64,000 bases of DNA. Source: Roseiarcus sp963749715. Its GTDB lineage: Bacteria; Pseudomonadota; Alphaproteobacteria; Rhizobiales; Beijerinckiaceae. The stretch lies in the NCBI GenBank assembly GCA_963749715.1, contig CAVVNR010000015.1, positions 262,745 to 326,744 of the forward strand, in the 5' to 3' direction. The notes under the pieces were generated by a model. The model was not told the DNA's origin and searched no databases. It saw only the letters and a program-made list of their open reading frames with translations. Shown one piece after another: positions 17,556 to 26,626 of this stretch (position 1 is its first letter; the number at the start of each line of letters is the position of its first letter). Position numbers and translations under genes: made by a program.

Positions 17556-18308
17556 TCACTCCCACGTCCCGCCGAAGCGGTGCAGGTTCGCGCCGTGGAC
17601 CTTGAGCCAGATTTCGGCGCGGTCGGTTCCGGGATGCAGGCGGCGCGCGAGCTTCCAGAAAAGCGGCGAATGATTCATGTGGACGATATGCGCGACCTCG
17701 TGCGCGGCGAGATAGTCGAGCACGAACGGCGGCGCGAGGATCAGGCGCCAGGAAAAATTCAGGCCGCCGGTCGACGAGCACGAGCCCCAGCGGCTGACGG
17801 TATCGCGCAGCACGATGCGGCGCGGCTTGACGCCGAGCTGCTTCGAGTGACGCGCAACAGCAGTCTCAAGATCCTTGCGCGCCTCGCGCTTGAGGAAGTC
17901 GGTGACGCGGCGCGCCACATGCGGCCGCTCGCCGGAGACGCAGATGAGCGGGCCACGATCGCTGGCCTCGAGCCAGACCACGCCACGCTCGCCGGGCCGA
18001 TGCGCGATGCGATGATCGACGCCGCGCAACGGCGTCACCGCGCGCGGCTCGAACGCGACGGGTTGGGGAAGCCGCGCCAATCGCGTGCCGATCCATGCGG
18101 CGTGACGCTCGGCGAATTCGCGCGCCGCCTTGAGCGAGGAGCGCGACGGCATCGTCAGCAACGCGTCGCGCGTCGCCGTTCGAACACGAAGCGTGAAGCG
18201 GCGCGATGTGGCGACGCGCTTCAGCGCGACACGATAGACCTCGCCGTCGTGAGCAATATCGATATGCGCCGTCGACTCGGGCGCCTGGCGTTGGAAAAGA
18301 CGCAGCAT
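17556..18308 (-). CDS. YgjP-like metallopeptidase (M48-related, DUF45)
   Basis: Zinc metallopeptidase fold of about 250 residues. The active site is AAHEVAHIVHMNHSPLFW (HExxH with a third His downstream), preceded by the family block SRWGSCSSTGGLNFSWRLILAP. The N-terminal part is a beta domain with arginine-rich strands. YgjP-like proteins are cytosolic; their physiological substrates are not known. I use ATG 18308; a TTG 15 bases upstream is an alternative. It is on the same strand as cobU but 135 bases downstream, so cotranscription is uncertain. Confidence 0.85.
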   Translation of the reverse strand: MLRLFQRQAPESTAHIDIAHDGEVYRVALKRVATSRRFTLRVRTATRDALLTMPSRSSLKAAREFAERHAAWIGTRLARLPQPVAFEPRAVTPLRGVDHRIAHRPGERGVVWLEASDRGPLICVSGERPHVARRVTDFLKREARKDLETAVARHSKQLGVKPRRIVLRDTVSRWGSCSSTGGLNFSWRLILAPPFVLDYLAAHEVAHIVHMNHSPLFWKLARRLHPGTDRAEIWLKVHGANLHRFGGTWE

Positions 18309-18443
18309 TCCGCCAAATCCCAAGGACCAATCACTGGAAGCGCGCCCCGGCGGCCCCGCGCAGCCGGCAAGCCCCTTTCCGCCGCGAATCCTAGTCCAGG
18401 CCCGCCCCGAGTCGCCAGAGGTTTTCTTGGGAAAATGCTCCGT

Positions 18444-19010
18444 TCAGCCTAATCGGAGGCTCAACCCGGGAGCGGGCTTCAACTGGACCGGAAGACCGGC
18501 GGCGATGAACACCGCCGCGTCGCAGGCCCGGGCGATCTCCCCGTTCGCCCGCCCCTGCCAGTCGCGAAACTCCCGGCTGAGCTTGTGCTCCGGCACAATC
18601 CCCATGCCAACCTCGTTTGATACAAGGATCGCAGGGCCGGCGAGCGCCTCGATCGCTTCGGCCAGCCGGGCGATGGCGGCCCCAGGCTCGCGCCCGGCCA
18701 GCACGAGGTTGCTAAGCCAAAGGGTGAGGCAGTCCACGACCACGACCCGGCCGGGACGCGCGTTCGCGTCAAGCTCTCGAGCGACTTCGAGCGGTTCCTC
18801 CAGGGTCACCCAGCCTCGGCCGCGATCGGCCCGATGGCGAGCAATGCGCGCCGCCATCTCGTCATCGGCCGGCTCCGCCGTCGCCAGGAAGAGCCGCTCG
18901 GATCCGTATGTCTCGGCAAGGCGCTGCGCATAAGCGCTTTTTCCCGACCGCGCGCCGCCGAGCACCAGGAGGCTGCGGACACGGGGCGGGGCTCGATCCT
19001 CTTGTTGCAT
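18444..19010 (-). CDS. cobU: Adenosylcobinamide kinase / adenosylcobinamide-phosphate guanylyltransferase
   Basis: CobU (CobP) phosphorylates adenosylcobinamide and adds GMP in the nucleotide-loop steps of cobalamin synthesis. The P-loop GGARSGKSAYAQ (residues 18-29), the HRADRGRGWVTLEEP block holding the guanylylated His, and VDCLTLWLSNL and SNEVGMGIVPEH are all diagnostic. ATG 19010 starts 2 bases after the stop of the AlgJ-like gene, whose end supplies a GGGTAGG ribosome site, so the two are coupled. Other loop-assembly genes (cobS-type synthase cobV, cobT) are not nearby, and I found no cobalamin riboswitch upstream. Confidence 0.92.
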   Translation of the reverse strand: MQQEDRAPPRVRSLLVLGGARSGKSAYAQRLAETYGSERLFLATAEPADDEMAARIARHRADRGRGWVTLEEPLEVARELDANARPGRVVVVDCLTLWLSNLVLAGREPGAAIARLAEAIEALAGPAILVSNEVGMGIVPEHKLSREFRDWQGRANGEIARACDAAVFIAAGLPVQLKPAPGLSLRLG

Positions 19011-19012
19011 GC

Positions 19013-20107
19013 CTACCCAGTGAAATCCGTCGGCTGGGCGCCCGGATCGCAAATGAGAAAACGCTCGTTCGGCATCCACCAGACCTCATCTGGATGAAAG
19101 CGGTCGATCGCCTTCCAATCGAAGCCGCATTTTTGGTGCTGGAGCCACACGACCCGACCGGCCCGCTGCATCGTCATCCGGGCGAAATAATCCTGAGTGA
19201 ATGAATCGCCGAACACCATGATGGTCGGGCCGGGCCGGTCGAATGTGGCGACGAAGTCGCCGACAGGGTCCGCTGTCAACGGTTCTGTTCGAGCGCTCGG
19301 CAGGGTTAGGTCTTCGATGGTCTCGGCGGCGGCGTCTTCCCCCAGCATCCGAGCGAGGTCTCCGCCCTCGCGCGCTTCCGGCGGGCCGAGCGTGGACTTG
19401 GAATCGAGCCGCCACCCTGGGCGCCCGTCCGCTTGGACGATGGCGTTGAACGCTGCAAGCGCGCCTCTCGCCATCCAATGCAAGTCATGCATGTAAAAGA
19501 CCGGCCCCTCGGATCGCGCCGTTCTCAGCGCCGGGCGAAGGTCGACCACGCGTACGCTGCGCGCAGCGAGCCCGTCGAGCAGCAGGTCATATTCCGTCCG
19601 CCGGCCGCGGTTTTGCGCCCAGTTGGGGAGATCGTCGGCATAGATCGTGGCCGCGTTCGGCGGCACGGCGACGAGAAACCTGACGCCCCGAGCCTCAAGC
19701 GCCGCGTTCATGCGCGCAAGCAGGGCGACCGTGTCCGACACCCGATGGTCGCGCAAAATAATCCCCGCGCTTTGCTGCACCGCCTCCTGGCCGAGGTAGA
19801 AGAGCCGCCCGTCGCGCCCGACGAGCACGGAACTGTTGCCGAAGCCCAAAAGCGGCTTGGTGAGATCCTTGTGCGCCCGGATCAGAACCTGGCGCAAGCC
19901 GAAGTGATCGCCGAGGAAGGCGTCGATGCGAGCGGGCAGCGTGAGCCAATCTTCTCCGGCCGCGGGGATCGCCGGCGCGGGCGCGAGATACCGCCCCTCC
20001 TTGAGGATCGCCGCCGGCGGGTCCGGCCGCACGATCCCAAATGCCAGCGGGGTCGCCAGAAGCAGGAAGGCGATAACGGCGAAATATCGACGATGGCCAC
20101 GCAGCAT
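19013..20107 (-). CDS. AlgJ/AlgX-like SGNH acetyltransferase-related protein
   Basis: A 364-residue exported or membrane-anchored protein: hydrophobic helix near residues 8-25, then an SGNH-like domain. GDSF at 300-303 supplies the nucleophile Ser and DLHW at 208-211 the Asp-His pair, the layout of alginate O-acetylation proteins AlgJ and AlgX. Such proteins pass acetyl groups to exopolysaccharides in the periplasm, normally beside an MBOAT protein. No MBOAT gene is present; instead it sits 115 bases after a cytochrome P450 gene and is coupled to cobU. Its acceptor is therefore unclear. Confidence 0.75.
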   Translation of the reverse strand: MLRGHRRYFAVIAFLLLATPLAFGIVRPDPPAAILKEGRYLAPAPAIPAAGEDWLTLPARIDAFLGDHFGLRQVLIRAHKDLTKPLLGFGNSSVLVGRDGRLFYLGQEAVQQSAGIILRDHRVSDTVALLARMNAALEARGVRFLVAVPPNAATIYADDLPNWAQNRGRRTEYDLLLDGLAARSVRVVDLRPALRTARSEGPVFYMHDLHWMARGALAAFNAIVQADGRPGWRLDSKSTLGPPEAREGGDLARMLGEDAAAETIEDLTLPSARTEPLTADPVGDFVATFDRPGPTIMVFGDSFTQDYFARMTMQRAGRVVWLQHQKCGFDWKAIDRFHPDEVWWMPNERFLICDPGAQPTDFTG

Positions 20108-20222
20108 GCCGGATCAGGGGCGCGGAAGGACGCCGCGCCCGCGGCGGCAGCTGCGTTGGCGCGACAGGGACGTCACCTGCGGGCTCCGGTCCGCAGTCCG
20201 CCGGTTGCAAATGGGCCCGATC

Positions 20223-21458
20223 TCACCGCCATTCGACTCTCAGCGCCTCCAGCCCGTGAAAATGGAACGCGTCGCGATAGCGCGGCGGGTCGGCGAGGCG
20301 CAAGCCCGGCAGGCGGGCGAACAGGATTGGCAGCGCAGTCGACAATTCGAGCCGCGCCAGCGGCGCGCCGACGCAGAAGTGAATGCCGGCGCCGAAGCTC
20401 ACATGCGGATTCGGCGCCCTCGCGTTGTCGAAGACGTCGGGGCGTGGAAAGCGTTCGGGATCGCGGTTGGCGGCGCCGAGCAGCAGGCCGATCCTCTCGC
20501 CTCTCTTGAGCCGGACGCCGGCGAACTCCGCGTCTTCCAGGGCATATCGGGTGAAAAGGTGCAGCGGCGGGTCGAGCCGCAGCAGCTCTTCGACTGTCGC
20601 GGCAGTCGCGCTTTCGTCTGCGAAGGCGAGCCGCGCGTCGATGCCTTCTTCGAGCATCGTCTTCACCCCGTTGCCGATCGCCTGGACCGTCGCTTCGTGC
20701 CCGGCGTTCAGGAGCAGGATCACGGTCGCGACCAGTTCGTCCTCGCTCAACCGTCCACCGTCGCTTTCCGCGGCGAGGAGCTGACTGATGAGATCGTCGG
20801 CGAGATCGTCGCGGCGCGCTCGGGCGAAGCCGCGCACGAAGTCGGCGAACCCCCGCGCCGCCTCGGCCGCGCCCTCCTCGATCGCGCGGTCAACGCCGAA
20901 CTGGTACATGGCGACCATCCGGTGCGACCAGTCGACGAGCTTAAGCCCCATCTCGCGCGGAACGCCAAGCAGGTCGGCGATCACGGCCACCGGAATCGGA
21001 GCGGCGAACCCGGCGATGAGATCGGTCGGGCGCTTATGCGCGAACGCGTCGATCCGCTCATGCGCCAACGCCGCGATCCGCGGCCCGAGCTTTTCGATCC
21101 GGCGCGAGACGAAGGCGCGATTGACGAGGTTGCGCAGCCGCGTGTGCTCGGGCGGCTCGAGCTCGAGGATCGAATGGCGCTCGAGCGCGTCAAACGGCTG
21201 AAGATGCGGCTTTGGCTCGGGCCAGCCCAATTCCGCCCGGCTCATCACATGCAGGATCTGGCGGCCGAACCGGCGGTCGCGCAACAGCGCCGAGACGTCG
21301 GCATGGCGGGCGAAGCACCAGAAGCCGTAGTCCTCCCAGAAGAACACCGGCGAGGCTTCGTGGATCGCGCCATAGGCGCGATAGGGGTCGTTGAAGACCT
21401 CGGGGTCGCGCGGGTCGAGGCGCACGCGGCGCCGCACGGCGTCGATCGTTGGCGTCAT
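20223..21458 (-). CDS. Cytochrome P450
   Basis: A soluble bacterial P450 of 411 residues. The heme-thiolate loop FGAGIHFCVGAPLA places the ligand at Cys361. The I-helix oxygen-binding motif is AGHEAT (251-256), and the K-helix ExxR is in EELLRLDPPLH. The N-terminal PPEHTRLRNLVNRAF is also typical. No ferredoxin or ferredoxin reductase gene adjoins, so its redox partner is elsewhere. The substrate is unknown. The start is the first ATG of the frame; the gap 21459-21722 upstream holds no gene that I can see. Confidence 0.93.
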   Translation of the reverse strand: MTPTIDAVRRRVRLDPRDPEVFNDPYRAYGAIHEASPVFFWEDYGFWCFARHADVSALLRDRRFGRQILHVMSRAELGWPEPKPHLQPFDALERHSILELEPPEHTRLRNLVNRAFVSRRIEKLGPRIAALAHERIDAFAHKRPTDLIAGFAAPIPVAVIADLLGVPREMGLKLVDWSHRMVAMYQFGVDRAIEEGAAEAARGFADFVRGFARARRDDLADDLISQLLAAESDGGRLSEDELVATVILLLNAGHEATVQAIGNGVKTMLEEGIDARLAFADESATAATVEELLRLDPPLHLFTRYALEDAEFAGVRLKRGERIGLLLGAANRDPERFPRPDVFDNARAPNPHVSFGAGIHFCVGAPLARLELSTALPILFARLPGLRLADPPRYRDAFHFHGLEALRVEWR

Positions 21459-21722
21459 GGCCGTCCTTACGGCAATGGGCGTTCGAAGGGAATCGTCAAT
21501 CGCGGCGCGGCGAGGCTCCGTCCGTCAAAACGGAAGGATGGGCGATTCATTGCGTTAATCAGAAGATAGTGCTATGCGTTGCGGATGTCGCCGGTCCAGG
21601 CTTCAGATCCAACGACCAAAGGCCGCCGCCAGCTGCTGCTCGACATCTGCGCCCGCTGGAGGAAGGGGAGAGTTCTAGACATAAGCATCTGAAAACACTG
21701 GATCATTAGCCCAAAATCGCAT

Positions 21723-21828
21723 TTGGAGTTGGTTGCGGCGGGCTTGGATTCAATTGCGCCGGATTTGGATTTCGTGGCGGCGGATTTTGATTTTGTTGCG
21801 ACGGATTTGGAATTTGCCGCCGGCGAGA
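21723..21828. repeat. Degenerate 21-bp tandem repeat, about five copies
   Basis: Five units of 21 bases, read on the plus strand around TTGGATTTCGTGGCGGCGGA with variation. In one frame they encode heptads such as LDFVAAD, FDFVATD and LEFAAGE; on the other strand they read AATKSKS-like heptads. The block begins just after the thpR stop (minus strand) and lies about 265 bases from the P450 start. Neither strand gives a convincing gene around it. It may be a decayed low-complexity coding tail or non-coding repeat. Confidence 0.6.
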
Positions 21829-21842
21829 GCCCAACCGGCAGT

Positions 21843-22376
21843 CTATCCCAGCGGATAAGCAGCCTCAACGACATAAGGTCCTCCGCCGGTCCCGTCGCGG
21901 GCGGAATAGAGCACGAAGCGCTCGGCGGTGAACGCTTCCGCGACCAGCGCGCCGCGCGCGGCCAGATAATCCGCGACTGCCGCCTGAGCGACGCCGCGCA
22001 GCCTGGCCAGCGTCACATGCGGCGTATATTTGCGGGTTTCGGGCTCAAGACCGACCCGCCTTAGTCGCCGCTCCTGCTCGGCCTGCAGGTCCATCAGCGC
22101 CGGGTCCGCCTTGACCCTGGCGACGATGGCGCGCGGCCTGTCGCCGCCGAACCAGCTCAGGCCGTCGAAGGTGACGAGCGCCTTCGGCCGGCGGATGTCG
22201 CCAAGCGTCTCGGCGACCTCGTGGGCGGTCCGCGCGTCGATGTCGCCGACAAAGCGCAGCGTGATGTGAAAGTCTTCAGGCTGGAGCCAGCGCGCGCCGA
22301 CAATGCCGCCGCGCATGAGCGCCATCCACGCGGCGACGCGCTCGGGCAATTCCAGCGCTGTGAACAGGCGAGGCAT
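21843..22376 (-). CDS. thpR: RNA 2',3'-cyclic phosphodiesterase (2H superfamily)
   Basis: A 177-residue 2H phosphoesterase. Its two HxTx motifs are DFHITLRFVGDI (near residue 37) and YTPHVTLARLRG (near residue 126). Family members open 2',3'-cyclic phosphate on RNA and were first described as ligases for tRNA halves. The start MPRLFTALELPE is the usual family N-terminus. It is separated from the aminotransferase gene upstream by about 120 bases. Confidence 0.9.
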   Translation of the reverse strand: MPRLFTALELPERVAAWMALMRGGIVGARWLQPEDFHITLRFVGDIDARTAHEVAETLGDIRRPKALVTFDGLSWFGGDRPRAIVARVKADPALMDLQAEQERRLRRVGLEPETRKYTPHVTLARLRGVAQAAVADYLAARGALVAEAFTAERFVLYSARDGTGGGPYVVEAAYPLG

Positions 22377-22496
22377 GATGCGGCCCTGCCCTCCCCGTAG
22401 CCCGTCTCCCGCAATCGGGCGTTCGGAAGAACGCCGTATGGCGTCGGCTACGGTGGATGCGCTTAGCGCGGCCGGATGAAGGAACGACGCCTGCTC

Positions 22497-23860
22497 TTAC
22501 GCCGCCGCTTTGATCGACGCGCCGACCTTCTCCATGATCTCGCCGATCTCGGTTTCGCTCACGATGAGCGGCGGGGTCAGTTCTATGGTGTCGCCGGATG
22601 GGCGCAGCATGATTTCAGCCTCGAAGAACGAGTGGTCAAGGGCGCGCGTGCCGCGCAGGCCCGGGCTGCCGGCGATGGGCGCGAGATCGATCGCTCCGGT
22701 CAATCCGACGCAACGGATGTCGACGACATTCGGCAGACCCTTCAGACTCATCGATCGCGTCAGCCCACTTGGCCTCCAGCGCCTTTGAGCGCTCGAACAG
22801 GCGTTCGTCGCGATAGACGTCGAGCGTCGCCAGCGCCGCCGCGCAAGCGAGCGGATGACCGGAATAGGTATAGCCGTGGAAGAGCTCGATCGCGTGCTCC
22901 GGCCCTTGCATGAATGCGTCGTAGATATGCTTGCGGACGACGACGCCGCCCATCGGCACAGTCCCGGAGGTTACGCCTTTCGCGAAGGTCACCATGTCGG
23001 GCTCGACGCCATAGCGCTCGGCGGCGAATGGCGCGCCGAGACGCCCGAAGCCGGTGATGACCTCGTCGAAAATGAGCAGGATGCCATATTTGTCGCAGAT
23101 CTCGCGCAGTTTCTTCAGATAGCCCTTTGGCGCGCGGCAAGACGCCGGTCGAGCCCGCCATCGGCTCGACGATGACGGCGGCGATGGTCGAGGCGTCGTG
23201 CAGGGCGACGAGGCCCTCGAGCGCGTCGGCGAGATGGCCGCCCCATTCCGGCTCGCCCTTGGTGAACGCCTGATGCTCGCGGTTGTAGGTCGTGGGCAGA
23301 TGATCGACACCGGCGAGGAGCGAGCCGAAGAACTTACGGTTGTTGACCATGCCGCCGACCGAGATGCCGCCGAAGCCGACGCCGTGATAGCCGCGCTCGC
23401 GGCCGATCAGGCGCTGGCGCTGCCCATGTCCGCGCACGTTGTGATAGGCGAGCGCGATCTTGAGCGCCGTGTCGACGGCCTCGGAGCCGGAATTGCAGAA
23501 GAACACGTGATCGAGATCGCCCGGCGCGAGTTCGGCGATGCGGGAGGCGAGTTGAAACGCCAGCGGATGGGCGAACTGGAAGGTCGGGGTGAAATCGAGT
23601 TCGCCCGCCTGGCGCTGGATCGCGGCCACGATCGGCGCGCGGTTGTGACCAGCGTTGCAGCACCATAGGCCGGCCGTGGCGTCGAGGATCGCCCGCCCCT
23701 CAGGCGTGTAATAGTGCATGTCCTTCGAGCGCGAGATGAGTCGCGGCTTCTTCTTGAATGCGCGGTTGGGTGTGAACGGCAGCCAGAACGCGGCCAGATC
23801 GTTGGGAACGTCCGCCGCGCGCGGCGTGGCGGCGGGTTTGGCGGCGGTGACGGTGGTCAT
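22497..23860 (-). CDS. Class III aminotransferase, beta-alanine/omega-amino acid:pyruvate type (two one-base frameshifts)
   Basis: A PLP fold-type I enzyme that moves an amino group from an omega-amino acid to pyruvate. Three reading-frame pieces together give 453 residues, the normal length. N-terminal piece: WLPFTPNRAFKKKPRL, RAILDATAGLWCCNAGH and FFCNSGSEAVDTALKIAL. Middle piece: LLIFDEVITGFGRLG and TFAKGVTSGTVPMGGVVV with the PLP lysine. C-terminal piece: GLPNVVDIRCVGL. The breaks lie at 23129-23138 (extra base between VLP and PKGYLKK) and near 22748-22757 (next to a GAGTC). Both are single-base gains, so the gene is either recently inactivated or wrongly assembled. Confidence 0.8.
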
Positions 23861-24015
23861 TTGGTGAAATCTCCTTGAGAGCGACGGATTGCGGCGGACG
23901 ATGGCAGCGGAGTGTGCTTTTGTCCAGCAACTGCGCGGCCGCAGGCTGCCCCTAACGGAGTCGACTTCATCTGGGTCCTCGCGCCGGCCTATCGGCCCAC
24001 GCCTCCGTCAAGCGA

Positions 24016-26178
24016 TCACGCGCGCGTCCACGCTGGCTCATTCTCTCCCGAAGCGGCTGCGTCTGACAGCGGCCGCACATCGACCTGATCGGTCGATAGG
24101 GCGCCCTCGACGATCAAAAGACCAATGGCGCCGTCTTCGAAAGGCGCGGCGCTGTCATCCTGCGCCCGCAGGGTCACCGCGCCGCCAACGATTTCGGTGA
24201 TAGTCTTGCCGCGAACCTCGAGCGCGAGCGCAACCGGCCTTTCCAGGGTCCATCGGCACGGCGCCTCGGCCAGAACCGTGCAATCGTCGTCGCGCACCTT
24301 GATGAGTTGCGCCTTGTCGCCCGGCTTGAGCTCGAGCGCGTAATAGCGCCTGAGTCCCTGGACACGAGCGGCGAGACCCGCGCTCGAACCCAGATGGACG
24401 GTGATTTCGCTCGAAACGCGGTAGTCGGTCCAGTCGCGGGCGCCATGGATGATGACGCCCCGGCCGCGGTCTTGCGAGATACGGAACGCGGAGGGGAAGT
24501 TCTTGCTGAACAGGCTCACGTTGTTGACCCAGGATTTCCGCCAGAACTCGCTCGGCTCCTTCGGCCGACGGAGAGTGAGGTTCGGGACGCCGTCCCAGCG
24601 GAGATAGTCGAGCCAGACAGTTCCGTCCCCTCCGGCGTCGGAAGAGGTCAGCGCGACGCCGATCCGCTGGATCGGCTGGCCGTCGAGGTTGGGAAGCGTC
24701 CAGTTCAGCACGCCCTCGGCCCCCGGCGCGAGAACGAGCGTCGGCCCGTCGAGGTCGACGAGCCGGTCGTTGAGTTCATAGACCTTGATCCTGAGCGCCG
24801 CCGTGACCGAGGAAGTGTTGGCGCTATCGGCGAGGAGACGGGCCTTGACCATCTGCCCAGAATAGACGCGCGGACTCGCCTGCAAGTCATAGGTGCGCAT
24901 GTCGGCGAGGTCCGGCGGCGAGAAGGTCGGGGTGAGCGCCGCCGCCGAGCGTCCGCGCGCCAGCGCCTTGAAGCGCAGCGCGAGCGCGAGCCGTCCCGCA
25001 ACCTCGCCCTGCTCGACCGAAAGCAGGTCGCTTTGGATGGCGTCGCGCTCAGCCATAAAGCCCTGCACGCTTCCGGGCAGAGTGAAGTGAAACTGCGCCC
25101 CGTCCTTGGGCGGCGGCAGCGGCGCCAGGCCCGCGAGTTCGCGGCCAATATTGACGAGGTCGTAGGCGACCCGCGCCGCGTCGTTGACCGCATAGCCGCC
25201 GTCGCTCGCCGAAATGAGGGTGCGATCGGCGAGCGGCCCGCGCCAGTCGGGGCCGCCCTCCAGACCCTTGAGCCCGCGCATGATGCCGATCAGGCAGCCG
25301 ACATTGCCGGAATTGCAGTCGGTGTCCCAGCCCGACGTGTTGACGATGGTCATCGCCCGGTGGAAGTCGCCGCGCGAATAGAGGAGCGTCAGGATGATCA
25401 GCGCGTGGTTGGGCACGACATGGCAGTTGCCGGGAAACTTGTCGTAGCCGTAGTTATCCTCGATCTTCTGGCGGGCGTCGCGCCAGTCGGGGAATTCCGC
25501 GCTCCACGCCCTTACGTCAGCGATGAGCCGGGCGATCAGCGAATTGCCGGGAATGATCGACAAGCCGACGTCGATGAGATGATCGACGTCGGAGGAGCGG
25601 AAAGCCTCGGCCTCCATCGCTGCGAGCAGCTTGGCCGCGTGGACGGCCTCGCCGTCGTGGCTCACGCTGCCGGCGGCCTCGGCGAGTTTCGCAGCCAGCC
25701 GCGGCTGCCCCGGCGCCACCAGCGCCCAGCCGTCGATGAAGATCTGCGCGCCGATCTGCTCGGCGACCGCTTGCCCATTGGTCGCGATCGAACCTGAATG
25801 CGGAGCCTTCAAGCCGCGCTTCAGGTTCAGCCAGGCCGTGTGCTCGGTCGAATTGCCATTGCCGCCCCACCACAGGATCGAGCGGCCCTCGATGATCGAG
25901 TTCAGCCACGTCTTGCCGATGTCCTCGGCCGTGAGGTCCGCCGAGACGCCGTGCTCTGCGAGCGCGCGAACGAAGGTGAACGTGCCGGAAACGTCATCGT
26001 CGGTGACCACGAGCGGCGCATCGAAGCGGTCGTGGACGTAATATTCGATCGGACCCAACTCCTTCATGATGCGCTGATAGGTCCATCCTTCGAACGGCCG
26101 GCCGAGATAAACGCCGATGAGCTTGCCGAGGACGCCGGCGTAGACGCGTTCGAGATAGTCGGCAGGGATAGAGGCCAT
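24016..26178 (-). CDS. ADP-ribosylglycohydrolase family protein with C-terminal beta-rich domains
   Basis: A 720-residue protein. Residues 1-330 form an ADP-ribosylglycohydrolase (DraG/ARH-like) domain: AGVLGKLIGVYLGRPFEG, the first metal site TDDDVSGTFTF, NGNSTEHTAWL, and the second site SGWDTDCNSGNVGCLIG. The remaining half reads as beta-sandwich domains, with a carbohydrate-binding-like look. Similar fusions occur beside sugar ABC transporters and may act on glycosides rather than ADP-ribose. The start at 26178 has GAAGGA upstream. It sits directly after a truncated sugar-permease gene, which supports a former sugar-uptake operon. Confidence 0.8.
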   Translation of the reverse strand: MASIPADYLERVYAGVLGKLIGVYLGRPFEGWTYQRIMKELGPIEYYVHDRFDAPLVVTDDDVSGTFTFVRALAEHGVSADLTAEDIGKTWLNSIIEGRSILWWGGNGNSTEHTAWLNLKRGLKAPHSGSIATNGQAVAEQIGAQIFIDGWALVAPGQPRLAAKLAEAAGSVSHDGEAVHAAKLLAAMEAEAFRSSDVDHLIDVGLSIIPGNSLIARLIADVRAWSAEFPDWRDARQKIEDNYGYDKFPGNCHVVPNHALIILTLLYSRGDFHRAMTIVNTSGWDTDCNSGNVGCLIGIMRGLKGLEGGPDWRGPLADRTLISASDGGYAVNDAARVAYDLVNIGRELAGLAPLPPPKDGAQFHFTLPGSVQGFMAERDAIQSDLLSVEQGEVAGRLALALRFKALARGRSAAALTPTFSPPDLADMRTYDLQASPRVYSGQMVKARLLADSANTSSVTAALRIKVYELNDRLVDLDGPTLVLAPGAEGVLNWTLPNLDGQPIQRIGVALTSSDAGGDGTVWLDYLRWDGVPNLTLRRPKEPSEFWRKSWVNNVSLFSKNFPSAFRISQDRGRGVIIHGARDWTDYRVSSEITVHLGSSAGLAARVQGLRRYYALELKPGDKAQLIKVRDDDCTVLAEAPCRWTLERPVALALEVRGKTITEIVGGAVTLRAQDDSAAPFEDGAIGLLIVEGALSTDQVDVRPLSDAAASGENEPAWTRA

Positions 26179-26225
26179 TGATGTCGCTTTCCTTCGCGAG
26201 AGGATCGAGGGATTCAAACCGCGGC

Positions 26226-26326
26226 TCACCCTTTGACAGAGCCGCTCGCCATTCCTTCGATGAAACGCCGCTGCATGAAGAGGAAGGAGGCAACCGCCGG
26301 CGCGACGATCAGAATCGCCGCCACGG
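26226..26326 (-). pseudogene. C-terminal stub of a CUT1-type sugar ABC transporter permease (MalG-like)
   Basis: Reading leftward, the frame ending at TGA 26228-26226 gives VAAILIVAPAVASFLFMQRR followed by FIEGMASGSVKG. This matches the universal C-terminus of MalG/UgpE-type permeases (FxxxQRxFxxGxxxGxVKG). Only about 33 residues remain; upstream the similarity ends abruptly near 26326 and no permease sequence continues. It lies 47 bases before the ADP-ribosylglycohydrolase start, so a deletion has removed a sugar importer from this operon. A 40-codon frame on the other strand (26327-26449) could belong to the joined sequence, but I cannot identify it. Confidence 0.75.
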
Positions 26327-26626
26327 ATGAGCACGAACTGGCTGCGGAAGACCAGCTTCATGATGCGGATGGGCGACGCGAGCCTGAAAGTCGGCGACGA
26401 CGCCGTCCACGGCGAAACCGCCTACGCCATCGGCGTAGAAGGCGAATAGCCGACGCCGCCAACGCCTCCCCTTTCCCCTCATTCTGAGCTTGTCGGAGGA
26501 TGTGGGAGAGGGTCGCGTGAGGGGCGGTTCGCCCGAAGTCGGCCGCCGATGGGAGCGGCCCGAAACGCGATTGGGGCGAGCCATGTCGAGATCCGGCACC
26601 CCGCGCACGGCGAAAGCATGGAAAAG

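Noticed and set aside
19013..22000. Cobalamin riboswitch near cobU
   Set aside because: No B12-box-like sequence is visible upstream of the P450, AlgJ-like or cobU genes.
26327..26449. Forty-codon plus-strand frame starting MSTNWLRKT
   Set aside because: It has no ribosome site and no recognisable family; it may be part of the deletion scar, but I cannot support it as a gene.
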